From positions 124,001-188,000 of the forward strand of contig NZ_NSGG01000011.1 in assembly GCF_002295065.1 (NCBI RefSeq): a DNA stretch of 64,000 nt, in the 5' to 3' direction. Source of the stretch: Mesorhizobium sp. WSM3859 (GTDB taxonomy: Bacteria; Pseudomonadota; Alphaproteobacteria; Rhizobiales; Rhizobiaceae). Shown here in pieces: positions 33,346 through 41,744 of this stretch. Made by a program: the position numbers and the translations under genes. Below the pieces are notes generated by a model that searched no databases, was not told where the DNA came from, and worked only from the letters and a program-made list of their open reading frames with translations. Every line of letters begins with the position of its first letter. The first letter of the stretch is position 1.

Positions 33346-34755
33346 ATGGAACTGAACACGATTGAAAGCCACGGCCTCGGCGCTGCCGCCGAGCGCTCGG
33401 CCGGCATTGACCGCACGGCAAAAAAGGTCTTCGTCAAGACCTATGGCTGCCAGATGAACGTCTACGATTCCCAGCGCATGACCGATGCGCTGGCCGCCGA
33501 CGGCTATGTCGCCACCGACGCCGTCGAGGACGCCGATCTGGTGCTGCTCAACACCTGCCATATCCGCGAAAAGGCGGCGGAAAAGGTCTATTCCGAGCTC
33601 GGCCGCATTCGCGACATGAAGGCCGAGCGCGCCGAGGCTGGCCGCGAATTGCTGATCGGCGTCGCCGGCTGCGTGGCGCAGGCCGAGGGCGCCGAGATCA
33701 TCCGCCGCGCTCCGGCGGTGGACCTGGTCATCGGCCCGCAGACCTATCACCGGCTGCCGGACGTGCTGGCAAGGGTGCGTGGCGGCGAGAAGATCGTCGA
33801 GACCGAATACGCCATCGAGGACAAGTTCGAGCATCTGCCGCAGCCGAAGCGCGCTGAGCTTGCCAGGCGCGGCGTCACCGCCTTCCTGACGGTGCAGGAA
33901 GGCTGCGACAAGTTTTGCACCTTCTGCGTGGTGCCCTATACGCGCGGCTCGGAGGTCTCGCGCCCGGTGGCGCAGATCGTCGCCGAGGCCGAGCGGCTGG
34001 CCGAGGCCGGCGTGCGCGAGGTGACGCTGCTCGGCCAGAACGTCAATGCCTGGCATGGCGTGGGCGAAAACGGCGAGAAATGGGGTCTCGGCCGCCTGCT
34101 GTTCCGGCTTGCGGAAATTCCCGGCCTGGCGCGGCTGCGCTACACCACCAGCCATCCGCGCGACATGGACGACGAATTGATCGCCGCGCATCGTGACCTG
34201 CCCGCCTTGATGCCCTATCTGCATTTGCCGGTGCAGTCGGGATCCGACAGGATTTTGAAGGCGATGAATCGTAGGCACACGGCACGCGACTATCTGGCGC
34301 TCATCGAGCAGATCCGCGCCGCCCGTCCCGATATCGCCATGTCCGGCGACTTCATCGTCGGCTTCCCCGGCGAGACGGAGGAGGATTTCGAGGCGACGCT
34401 GAAACTGGTGCGCGAGGTGGGCTATGCCTCGGCCTTCACCTTCAAATATTCCCCACGTCCTGGCACGCCGGGTGCCGAGATGGACGGCCATCTTTCCGAA
34501 ACAGTGAAGGACGAACGGCTGCAGCGCCTGCAGGCACTGATCAACGAGCAGCAGCAGAATTTCATAGCCAGCGTGGTCGGCCGCACCGTCAGCACGCTGA
34601 TCGAGAAGCCAGGTCGCCGCCCCGGCCAGGTTGTCGGCCGCTCGCCATGGCTGAACCCGGTGATTGTTGACGACAAGGCCGGTGGAATCGGTGACATTAT
34701 TGATGTGCGAATCACGAAGACAGGCCCCAACAGCCTGTTCGCCGAGTTGGTCTGA
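33346..34755 (+). CDS. miaB: tRNA-2-methylthio-N6-dimethylallyladenosine synthase
   Basis: MiaB is a radical-SAM methylthiotransferase that adds the 2-methylthio group to i6A37 in tRNA. The 469-aa protein has the UPF0004 domain with three cluster cysteines (KTYGCQMN, LLNTCHIRE, GVAGCVAQ), the radical-SAM CDKFCTFC motif, and a C-terminal TRAM domain. The ATG at 33346 is preferred to a codon at 33316. It opens a block ordered miaB-phoH-ybeY-corC-lnt, the same order as in E. coli. Confidence 0.96.
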   Translation: MELNTIESHGLGAAAERSAGIDRTAKKVFVKTYGCQMNVYDSQRMTDALAADGYVATDAVEDADLVLLNTCHIREKAAEKVYSELGRIRDMKAERAEAGRELLIGVAGCVAQAEGAEIIRRAPAVDLVIGPQTYHRLPDVLARVRGGEKIVETEYAIEDKFEHLPQPKRAELARRGVTAFLTVQEGCDKFCTFCVVPYTRGSEVSRPVAQIVAEAERLAEAGVREVTLLGQNVNAWHGVGENGEKWGLGRLLFRLAEIPGLARLRYTTSHPRDMDDELIAAHRDLPALMPYLHLPVQSGSDRILKAMNRRHTARDYLALIEQIRAARPDIAMSGDFIVGFPGETEEDFEATLKLVREVGYASAFTFKYSPRPGTPGAEMDGHLSETVKDERLQRLQALINEQQQNFIASVVGRTVSTLIEKPGRRPGQVVGRSPWLNPVIVDDKAGGIGDIIDVRITKTGPNSLFAELV

Positions 34756-34802
34756 TGCATGTCGCCCAAAAGTGCCCGCGGTTTTGGGACAACGACATGC
34801 AT
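34755..34802. repeat. Palindromic element abutting the miaB stop codon
   Basis: ATGCATGTCG (34755-34764) and CGACATGCAT (34793-34802) are perfect inverted arms. Inside them CCCAAAA and TTTTGGG form a second pair. The first base of the element is the last base of the miaB TGA. It is related in plan, not in sequence, to the GCATGATC elements. Confidence 0.8.
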
Positions 34803-34834
34803 AGCCACAAGCCTCGGCAGATGAGGAGAGACGG

Positions 34835-35884
34835 TTGAGCGCTGCTGAACTGAAGAATCCGCCCCAGAACCAGGCGTCCGGGGCTTCCGATATGGCGCAC
34901 ATCGTACTGACCTTCGACAACAACAAGCTAGCCAGCGCCCTTTACGGCCAGTTCGATGAGAACCTCGCCCGTCTGGAGCAGAAGCTCGGCGTCGATATCC
35001 GATCGCGCGGCAACCAGTTGACGATCAAAGGCTCGGCCGCTGCCGCCGAGCAGGCGCGCCGCGCGTTGGATACGCTCTACGGCATCCTGCAGAAGGGTGT
35101 CGACATCGGCCAGTCGGATGTCGACGGCGCCGTGCGCATGGCGATCGCCGCCGACGACCAGCTGACGCTGCCCACGATGGAGCGCAAGGGCAAGGTCTCG
35201 GCCGCCCAGATATCGACGCGCAAGAAGACGATCTACGCCCGCTCGCTCAACCAGGATGCCTACATGCGGGCGCTGGAGCGCTCCGAAATGGTCTTCGGCA
35301 TCGGCCCGGCAGGCACCGGCAAGACCTATCTGGCGGTGGCGCATGCTGCGATGCTGCTCGAGCGCGGCATGGTCGAGCGCATCGTGCTGTCGCGCCCGGC
35401 CGTCGAAGCCGGCGAGCGGCTTGGCTTCCTGCCCGGCGACATGAAAGAGAAGGTCGATCCCTATCTGCGGCCGCTTTACGACGCGCTCTACGACATGATG
35501 CCGGCCGACAAGGTCGAGCGGGCGATCGCCGCCGAGGTCATCGAGATCGCGCCTCTGGCCTTCATGCGCGGCCGCACGCTGGCGCATGCGGCGGTGATCC
35601 TCGACGAGGCGCAGAACACCACGCCGATGCAGATGAAGATGTTCTTGACCCGTCTCGGCGAGAACTCGCGCATGATCGTCACCGGCGATCCGACCCAGAT
35701 CGACCTGCCGCCCAACACCAAGTCGGGGCTGGTCGAGGCGCTGCGCATCCTCGACGGCGTGCCCGGCATCGTCACCGTCCGCTTCAACGAAGGCGACGTG
35801 GTGCGCCACCCGCTGGTCGCCGAGATCGTCAAGGCCTATGACCGCGACGGCAAGCTGGCGCGGGGCCTGGGCGCCGAAAGCTGA
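34835..35884 (+). CDS. phoH: PhoH-like ATPase (YbeZ)
   Basis: The 349-aa cytoplasmic ATPase has a KH-like N-terminal part (about 22-85) and a PhoH domain with Walker A GPAGTGKT at 157-164 and Walker B VILDEAQNTT. YbeZ works with the RNase YbeY in ribosome and RNA maturation. The start is TTG at 34835 with GAGGAGAG 4-5 nt upstream. The next gene is ybeY, as expected. Confidence 0.94.
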   Translation: MSAAELKNPPQNQASGASDMAHIVLTFDNNKLASALYGQFDENLARLEQKLGVDIRSRGNQLTIKGSAAAAEQARRALDTLYGILQKGVDIGQSDVDGAVRMAIAADDQLTLPTMERKGKVSAAQISTRKKTIYARSLNQDAYMRALERSEMVFGIGPAGTGKTYLAVAHAAMLLERGMVERIVLSRPAVEAGERLGFLPGDMKEKVDPYLRPLYDALYDMMPADKVERAIAAEVIEIAPLAFMRGRTLAHAAVILDEAQNTTPMQMKMFLTRLGENSRMIVTGDPTQIDLPPNTKSGLVEALRILDGVPGIVTVRFNEGDVVRHPLVAEIVKAYDRDGKLARGLGAES

Positions 35885-35896
35885 TCAAAAGGCTAT

Positions 35897-36394
35897 ATGG
35901 CTGACAATCCAGCATCCAGCGGCGAGAAGCCGGTCGATATCGATATTTTCGTCGAGGCTGGCGATTGGCCTGCCGAAGCCGAGCTGACGCGGCTGGTCGA
36001 TCGCGCCGTTGCAGCCGCCTTCGCCCAGACGGGCACGAACGGCACCTCCGAGCTCAGCGTCGTTTTTTCGGACGATGCTCATATCCGGACGCTCAACGCC
36101 GAATGGCGGGGCAAGGACAAGCCAACCAACGTCTTGTCTTTTCCGGCTTTTCCATTTCCGAAAGGCGGCAAGCTGCCGCCGATGCTGGGCGACATCGTGC
36201 TGGCTTCCGAGACGGTGGCGGACGAGGCCGCACTGGAAGACAAGCCGCTTGAGAACCATATCACCCATCTCGTTGTCCATGGCCTGCTGCATCTTTTGGG
36301 TCATGATCACGAGACCGACGCCGAGGCAGAGGAGATGGAAGCGATCGAGCGCGCCGCGCTTGCGAGGCTTGCCATTCCCGATCCCTACGCGTAA
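35897..36394 (+). CDS. ybeY: Endoribonuclease YbeY
   Basis: YbeY is a zinc RNase for 16S rRNA 3'-end maturation and ribosome quality control. The 165-aa protein contains the invariant metal motif HGLLHLLGHDH with His128, His132 and His138, the TNVLSFP strand (77-83) and LGDIVLASE (98-106). It lies 12 bp after phoH and 21 bp before corC, so all are probably one transcript. Confidence 0.95.
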   Translation: MADNPASSGEKPVDIDIFVEAGDWPAEAELTRLVDRAVAAAFAQTGTNGTSELSVVFSDDAHIRTLNAEWRGKDKPTNVLSFPAFPFPKGGKLPPMLGDIVLASETVADEAALEDKPLENHITHLVVHGLLHLLGHDHETDAEAEEMEAIERAALARLAIPDPYA

Positions 36395-36415
36395 CAAAAA
36401 AGCTCAATTGACCTG

Positions 36416-37498
36416 ATGGCGATGAACGACACACCAGAAACTGCCGCCCGCCCGGACGCCGGCAGTGCTGCCAAGCCTTCCGAAAAGACGGAAGAGGGCT
36501 CGAGTCCGAGTATTCCCACCGGCAGCGCGGCGGCGGAGCCGACGCATGCCGGTCCTTCCCTCTTCGACCGCGTGCTCGGTCTGTTCCGGCACCGCAACGG
36601 CACCAGCCTGCGCGAGGAGATTGCCGGCGCGCTTGCCGAAACCGCGACCGATGCCGGCGCCTTCTCGCCCGGCGAACGCGCCATGCTCAACAACATCCTG
36701 CGCCTGCGCGAAGTGCGGGTCGAGGACGTCATGGTGCCGCGCGCCGATATCGAGGCGGTCGAGATCAACACCACGCTTGGCGACCTGCTCGGCCTTTTCG
36801 AGCAATCCGGTCATTCGCGCATGCCGGTCTATTCCGAGACGTTGGACGATCCGCGCGGCATGGTCCACATCCGCGACGTGCTCGCCCACATCACCAAGAT
36901 CGCCCGCGTCAAGAAGGGCCGCGCCAGGGCGAAGGCGCCGGTGACGACGGCGCTCGACCTTGCGCAGGTCGATCTCGCGCGAACCATCGGCGATCTCAAT
37001 CTGATCCGCCAGGTGCTGTTCGTGCCACCCTCGATGCTGGCCTCCGACCTCATGGGCCGCATGCAGACGACGCGCACGCAGATGGCCCTGGTCATCGACG
37101 AATATGGCGGCACCGACGGCCTCGCCTCGCTGGAAGACATCGTCGAGATGGTGGTCGGCGACATCGAGGACGAGCATGACGACGACGAGCCGATGATCAC
37201 GCAGACCGGCGACGGCGTCTTCGTCGTCGACGGCAAGGCCGAGATCGACGAGGTCGCCAAGATGATCGGCGAGGATTTCGCCGCCGGCGAGCATGGCGAA
37301 TATGTCGACACCATCGGCGGCATGATCTTCAACACGCTCGGCCGCGTCCCGGCCAGGGGCGAAGTCGTGCAGGCCATTCCCGGCTTCGAGTTCCATGTGC
37401 TCGACGCCGATCCGCGCCGCGTCAAGCGCGTGCGCATCGTGCAGAGCCCGAAGGGCGAACGTCAGCGTCGCCGCGCCGCCCGCACCGAACAGGCCTGA
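36416..37498 (+). CDS. corC: CorC/TlyC-type CBS domain protein
   Basis: The 360-aa cytoplasmic protein has an acidic low-complexity N-terminus (1-45), a CBS pair (about 100-245; VMVPRADIEAVEI and MALVIDEYGGTDGLASLEDI) and a C-terminal CorC_HlyC domain. Homologues are linked to magnesium/cobalt efflux and membrane repair. It has no transmembrane N-domain, so it matches E. coli YbeX/CorC. It stands between ybeY and lnt, apart from the inserted VOC remnant. A true CorA channel is encoded at 50188-51276. Confidence 0.9.
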   Translation: MAMNDTPETAARPDAGSAAKPSEKTEEGSSPSIPTGSAAAEPTHAGPSLFDRVLGLFRHRNGTSLREEIAGALAETATDAGAFSPGERAMLNNILRLREVRVEDVMVPRADIEAVEINTTLGDLLGLFEQSGHSRMPVYSETLDDPRGMVHIRDVLAHITKIARVKKGRARAKAPVTTALDLAQVDLARTIGDLNLIRQVLFVPPSMLASDLMGRMQTTRTQMALVIDEYGGTDGLASLEDIVEMVVGDIEDEHDDDEPMITQTGDGVFVVDGKAEIDEVAKMIGEDFAAGEHGEYVDTIGGMIFNTLGRVPARGEVVQAIPGFEFHVLDADPRRVKRVRIVQSPKGERQRRRAARTEQA

Positions 37499-37508
37499 CG
37501 TCGTCTGC

Positions 37509-37980
37509 ATGCCGACCGACGATCCGTTCAAGCATGCGGTCCTGGGCTCAGGCGTTTTCTACCGCGATCCGCGCGCGGCTTTGTCCTTTCTGCTGGCGGC
37601 CTTCGGTTTTTGAGCCGAGCATGCTGGTGAGCGATGCCGACGGCCGGCTCGCGCATGCCGAAATGCGCTTCGGCGACGGCTATATCATCGTCGATTCCGA
37701 GTGGGCCGATCATGTCGCCAGTCCGGCCTCCGTCGGCGGCATGAACGCGCAAGCCGTCTATGTCCGTCTGCAACAAGACCTCGACGCGCATTGCGAAAAA
37801 GCACGCGCTGCGGGCGCGGAGATCGTCGAGGAGCCCGCTGATCATTTCTACGGCGAGCGCCAATATCGCGCCCGCGACCCCGAAGGCCATGTCTGGACAT
37901 TCACCCGGACAGTGCGCGTCGTGCCGAAGGACGAGGCCGAGCGGCTGACCGGCCTGCGGATCGAAGGCTGGCATAGCTGA
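37509..37980 (+). pseudogene. VOC/glyoxalase-family gene with a frameshift
   Basis: Frame one (from ATG 37509) encodes MPTDDPFKHAVLGSGVFYRD and continues to LLAAFGF before TGA at 37611-37613. The family sequence resumes one frame over with FEPSMLVSDADGRLAHAEMR and runs to a stop at 37980. The break is a run of five T at 37607-37611: with four T the reading would be Gly-Phe-Glu-Pro and the protein intact at about 156 aa. The downstream part has normal VOC features (DPEGHVWTF). It may be a real lesion or a homopolymer sequencing error. Confidence 0.85.
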
Positions 37981-37986
37981 ACATTT

Positions 37987-38016
37987 TGCAGCCAAGCGGA
38001 ATCGCTTGGCGTTGCA
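37987..38016 (+). terminator. Hairpin after the VOC gene
   Basis: GCCAAGCG (37991-37998) pairs with CGCTTGGC (38003-38010) around GAAT, and flanking TGCA copies extend the stem. It starts 7 bp past the stop. There is no T-run after it, so termination is only possible. Confidence 0.4.
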
Positions 38017-38163
38017 GAAATGCGGCTAAACAAGGAGCTGTGGCGGGATACTTGTTCCCGCGATAGCGCGACCGTGTATCAGGCCGCCCCTATCTGGGTT
38101 TGGAACGCCGGGCCCAGCCTGTTAAACCTCTAGCTCCCTGATTCGCGCGACTTGGGAAGCTTG

Positions 38164-39750
38164 ATGCAGCGCTTTGCCGGCCGGATAATTCTGCTGTGGG
38201 GGTGGCGGCGGGCGCTGGTGGCCTTTGCCGCCGGAGCGCTGGCGGTGGTTGCCCAGGCGCCGTACGACTTCTTCGCCGTCTGCTTCGTCTCGTTCCCGGT
38301 TCTGGTCTGGCTGCTCGACGGCGCCACCGGCGAGGCTTCCGATGGCTGGTTCAGGCGCCTGAGGCCGGCTTTCGCCACCGGCTGGTGGTTCGGCTTCGGT
38401 TACTTCCTGGCTGGCCTGTGGTGGATCGGCCAGGCATTGCTGGTCGAGGCCGACAGTTTCGCCTGGGCCTTGCCCTTCGCCGTCGTCGGCATCCCCTTTG
38501 CGCTCGCCTTCTTCTATGGCTTTGCCGCCGTCGTGGCGCGGCTGTTCTGGAGCAGCGATATCGGCCGCATCGCCGCCCTTGCCTTCGGTTTCGGCCTTGC
38601 CGAATGGTTGCGGGACTTTCTCTTCACCGGTTTTCCCTGGAACGCCGTCGGCTACGCGGCGATGCCGGTGCCGCTCCTGATGCAGAGCGTGTCGGTGACC
38701 GGCATGATCGGCATGAACGCGCTCGCGGTCTTCGTGTTTTCGCTCCCCGCGCTGGTTGCCGCGCGCCGGCATCTGAGGCTGGGCCTTGCCCTGTTCGTCA
38801 TCCTGGTCGCCGGCCATGTCGGCTTCGGCTATGCCAGGCTCGCGGCCCCGGTCGAGCCGGCCCGCTCGATCGACGTTCGCATCGTCCAGCCATCGGTCGA
38901 TCTCAGCGAAAAGTGGGACGCCTCGGTGCGCGACCGCATCTTCGCGACTTTGCTGGGGATATCGGGGAAAGCGCCGGAAGAGGGGCACGCCAAGCCGCAG
39001 CTCATCCTGTGGCCGGAAACATCGGTGCCCTTCCTGTTCACCGAGCGTCCGGACGCGCTGACGGCGCTGGGCGACATGCTGGCCGACGGCCAGATGCTGA
39101 TTGCCGGCGTCGTGCGCGAGGAGGGCGGATCGGCGAATGCCGGCAGCCGCTATTACAATTCCGTTGTGGCGATCAACGACAAGGGCGAGATCGTCGATGC
39201 CGTCGACAAGGTGCACCTGGTTCCCTTCGGTGAGTATCTGCCCTTCGCCGATCTTTTCCAACGCTTCGGCATAGGCCAACTCGTTGCCGGACCGATGAAT
39301 TTCGCCGCCGGCAACGAACGGCATCCGATCGGCTTGCCGGGCGGCCTGCGCGCCGCGCCATTCATCTGCTACGAGGTGATTTTTCCCGATCTCGTCGCAG
39401 CCGACTCTGAGTCATCTGACGTGATCGTGAACGTCACAAACGACGCCTGGTTTGGCGACACGCCAGGCCCGTACCAGCACTTCAGGCAGGCCCAGATTCG
39501 CGCGGTGGAGAACGGATTGCCGCTGCTGCGCGCGGCCAACAACGGCATCTCCACAGTCGTCGATTCACGCGGGCGCATCATCGATGCGCTTGCAGTCAAC
39601 GCGCGCGGCGCCATCGACGCGCATGTACCGGTCTCTGGGCGCGCCCTTCTGCCTCCCGAACAGCGGCGAATTAACGGATTGCTGATCATGTTGCTGTTTG
39701 CGCTGGCGGCCTTCACATTGAATGTAAGGCAGCGGCTACGGGTGAATTGA
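38164..39750 (+). CDS. lnt: Apolipoprotein N-acyltransferase
   Basis: Lnt adds the third acyl chain to lipoproteins at the inner membrane. The 528-aa protein has an N-terminal set of about six to seven helices, a nitrilase-like periplasmic domain with the catalytic triad Glu285 (LWPETSVP), Lys349 (VDKVHLVPFGEY) and Cys402 (FICYEVIFPD), and a C-terminal helix (505-520). The ATG at 38164 is chosen over a TTG four codons upstream. The orthologue in Sinorhizobium medicae is ActA, needed for acid tolerance; phrR follows here as it does there. Confidence 0.95.
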   Translation: MQRFAGRIILLWGWRRALVAFAAGALAVVAQAPYDFFAVCFVSFPVLVWLLDGATGEASDGWFRRLRPAFATGWWFGFGYFLAGLWWIGQALLVEADSFAWALPFAVVGIPFALAFFYGFAAVVARLFWSSDIGRIAALAFGFGLAEWLRDFLFTGFPWNAVGYAAMPVPLLMQSVSVTGMIGMNALAVFVFSLPALVAARRHLRLGLALFVILVAGHVGFGYARLAAPVEPARSIDVRIVQPSVDLSEKWDASVRDRIFATLLGISGKAPEEGHAKPQLILWPETSVPFLFTERPDALTALGDMLADGQMLIAGVVREEGGSANAGSRYYNSVVAINDKGEIVDAVDKVHLVPFGEYLPFADLFQRFGIGQLVAGPMNFAAGNERHPIGLPGGLRAAPFICYEVIFPDLVAADSESSDVIVNVTNDAWFGDTPGPYQHFRQAQIRAVENGLPLLRAANNGISTVVDSRGRIIDALAVNARGAIDAHVPVSGRALLPPEQRRINGLLIMLLFALAAFTLNVRQRLRVN

Positions 39751-39890
39751 CAGTCGGCACATTAGAAACTCATACTGTAACGCCTAAAATTTTCTCGAAG
39801 TCGGTTGGAGGGTTCTGTTGGGGCAGGTGGCTCCGGCTTCATATGGGCGGAACAAAATAGAAAAAGCCGGAAAAATTCGGCGAGGAAAAA

Positions 39891-40313
39891 ATGACAGAAG
39901 AGAACAAGAAGAAGCCGAATCCGATCGACATTCATGTCGGGAGTCGCATTCGGCTGCGCCGCAATATGCTTGGAATGAGCCAGGAAAAGCTGGGTGAAAA
40001 TCTCGGCATCACCTTTCAGCAGATCCAGAAGTATGAAAAGGGCACGAACAGGGTTGGCGCGAGCCGTCTGCAGGCGATCGCCTCCATCCTGAGCGTTCCT
40101 GTCGCCTTCTTTTTCGAGGATGCCCCGGGCGAGGAGACCGGTGGCGGCAATCGGGGATTTGCCGAAGACTCCTCGATGGCCTTCGCCATCGAATTCTGTG
40201 GCAGTCCCGAAGGGCTTCAGCTCAACCGGGCTTTCGTCAAGATCGGCGACGTGAAGGTGCGCCGCCGGATCATCGATCTAGTGAAGGCGCTCTCCGCCGA
40301 AGACGCCGATTGA
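39891..40313 (+). CDS. phrR: XRE-family transcriptional regulator (PhrR-like)
   Basis: The 140-aa protein has a helix-turn-helix near the N-terminus: GSRIRLRRNMLGMSQEKLGE then GITFQQIQKYEKGTNRVGAS, followed by a short acidic linker and a conserved C-terminal tail ending VKALSAEDAD. It matches rhizobial PhrR, a pH-inducible regulator gene found next to actA (lnt) in S. medicae. Its targets are unknown. Its position between lnt and metK is the common rhizobial order. The region before it (39751-39890) shows no motif I can name. Confidence 0.85.
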   Translation: MTEENKKKPNPIDIHVGSRIRLRRNMLGMSQEKLGENLGITFQQIQKYEKGTNRVGASRLQAIASILSVPVAFFFEDAPGEETGGGNRGFAEDSSMAFAIEFCGSPEGLQLNRAFVKIGDVKVRRRIIDLVKALSAEDAD

Positions 40314-40478
40314 TTTTTACCTATGCCGCCGGCAGCGCCTGCCGCCGGTGGCATAGCGGGCCTCGCCTACATTCATGCCAGATCCGTCGCCCCGCTTGAC
40401 GAGCGGCGCCCGGCACCGCTAACACGTGGCGCGCCAAAAATCGGCAACCTGCCGATTTTTTTTCGAGAGGGGACACCC
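40314..40478 (+). promoter_or_regulatory. metK leader with terminator-like hairpin before the start codon
   Basis: The 165-nt stretch contains a strong hairpin at 40322-40356 (TATGCCGCC pairing with GGTGGCATA, inner GGCAG/CTGCC) and a smaller one near 40394-40404. At 40436-40446 AAAAATCGGCA pairs with 40450-40460 over a 3-nt loop and runs into eight T (40456-40463). A possible promoter is TTGACG (40396-40401) with a poor -10 near 40420. It does not match the SAM-II riboswitch core as I remember it. Confidence 0.6.
40436..40463 (+). terminator. Intrinsic terminator-shaped hairpin just upstream of metK
   Basis: A perfect 11-bp stem with loop ACC and a T8 run ends two bases before the metK ribosome site GAGAGGGG (40465-40472), 15 bp before the GTG. 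It could end phrR transcription, act as an attenuator of metK, or protect the 5' end if transcription starts near 40431. Confidence 0.8.
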
Positions 40479-41744
40479 GTGACGCGGCAGAATTATCTCT
40501 TCACCTCGGAATCCGTCTCCGAGGGTCATCCCGACAAAGTTTGTGACCGCATCTCCGACGAAATCGTCGATCTGGTTTATCGCGAAGCCAAGAAGACAGG
40601 CATGGATCCGTGGAAGGTTCGCGTCGCCTGCGAAACGCTGGCCACCACCAACCGCGTCGTCATCGCCGGCGAGGTCCGCGTCCCCGACACACTCTTGAAG
40701 AAGGACAAGGCGGGCAACGTCCTCAAGGATGCGTCCGACCATCCCGTGGTCAATCCGACCAAGTTCAAGTCGGTTGCCCGCAAAGCTATCCGCGAGATCG
40801 GCTACGAGCAGTCCGGCTTCCACTGGAAGACCGCTAAGATCGACGTGCTGCTGCACGGCCAGTCGCCCGACATCGGCCAGGGCGTCGACAATGCCGCCGA
40901 CCGCCAGGGCGAGGAAGGTGCCGGCGACCAGGGCATCATGTTCGGTTACGCCTGCCGCGAGACGCCCGACCTGATGCCGGCGCCGATCTATTACAGCCAC
41001 AAGATTCTCGAATTGCTTGCCGCCGCGCGCCATGAAGGCAACGGCGAGGCCGGCAAGCTCGGCCCGGACGCCAAGAGCCAGGTCACCGTGCGCTATGCCG
41101 ACGGCAAGGCGGCGGAAGTCACGCAGATCGTGCTCTCCACCCAGCATCTCGATGCCAGCTGGGACTCCAAGAAGGTCCGCAAGGTCGTCGAGCCCTATAT
41201 CCGCGAGGCGCTTGGCGAGCTGAAGATCGCCGAGGACTGCAACTGGTACATCAATCCGACCGGCAAGTTCGTCATCGGCGGGCCTGACGGCGATGCCGGC
41301 CTCACCGGCCGCAAGATCATCGTCGACACCTATGGCGGCGCGGCACCGCACGGCGGCGGCGCTTTCTCGGGCAAGGACACCACCAAGGTCGACCGTTCGG
41401 CCGCCTATGCGGCGCGCTACCTTGCCAAGAACGTGGTGGCGGCCAAGCTCGCCGACCGCTGCACGATCCAGCTCTCCTATGCCATCGGCGTCGCCCAGCC
41501 GCTGTCGGTCTATGTCGACCTGCACGGCACCGGCAAGGTTGACGAATCGAAGCTTGAAGAGGCGCTGCGCAAGGTGATGGACCTGTCGCCGTCGGGCATC
41601 CGCCGTCACCTCGACCTCAACAAGCCGATCTACGCAAAAACCTCGTCCTACGGCCATTTCGGCCGCAAGGCCGGTCGCGACGGTTCCTTCTCCTGGGAGA
41701 AGACCGATCTCGCCAAGGCGCTCAAGGACGCCGTCGCCGCCTGA
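40479..41744 (+). CDS. metK: S-adenosylmethionine synthetase
   Basis: MetK makes SAM from methionine and ATP. The 421-aa protein has all family blocks: SESVSEGHPDKVCDRISDEI, GEVR, GQSPDIGQGVD, GDQGIMFGYA, TGKFVIGGPDGDAGLTGRKIIVDTYGG and GGGAFSGKDTTKVDRSAAY. The start is GTG 40479 behind GAGAGGGG; codons upstream to 40323 run through the leader hairpins and are not coding. Length is normal for the alphaproteobacterial type. Control by the leader hairpin is inferred. Confidence 0.96.
   Translation: MTRQNYLFTSESVSEGHPDKVCDRISDEIVDLVYREAKKTGMDPWKVRVACETLATTNRVVIAGEVRVPDTLLKKDKAGNVLKDASDHPVVNPTKFKSVARKAIREIGYEQSGFHWKTAKIDVLLHGQSPDIGQGVDNAADRQGEEGAGDQGIMFGYACRETPDLMPAPIYYSHKILELLAAARHEGNGEAGKLGPDAKSQVTVRYADGKAAEVTQIVLSTQHLDASWDSKKVRKVVEPYIREALGELKIAEDCNWYINPTGKFVIGGPDGDAGLTGRKIIVDTYGGAAPHGGGAFSGKDTTKVDRSAAYAARYLAKNVVAAKLADRCTIQLSYAIGVAQPLSVYVDLHGTGKVDESKLEEALRKVMDLSPSGIRRHLDLNKPIYAKTSSYGHFGRKAGRDGSFSWEKTDLAKALKDAVAA

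Noticed and set aside
40314..40478. SAM-II, SAM-I or SAM/SAH riboswitch before metK
   Set aside because: I cannot match the conserved cores of these classes in the sequence; only the terminator-like hairpin is clear.
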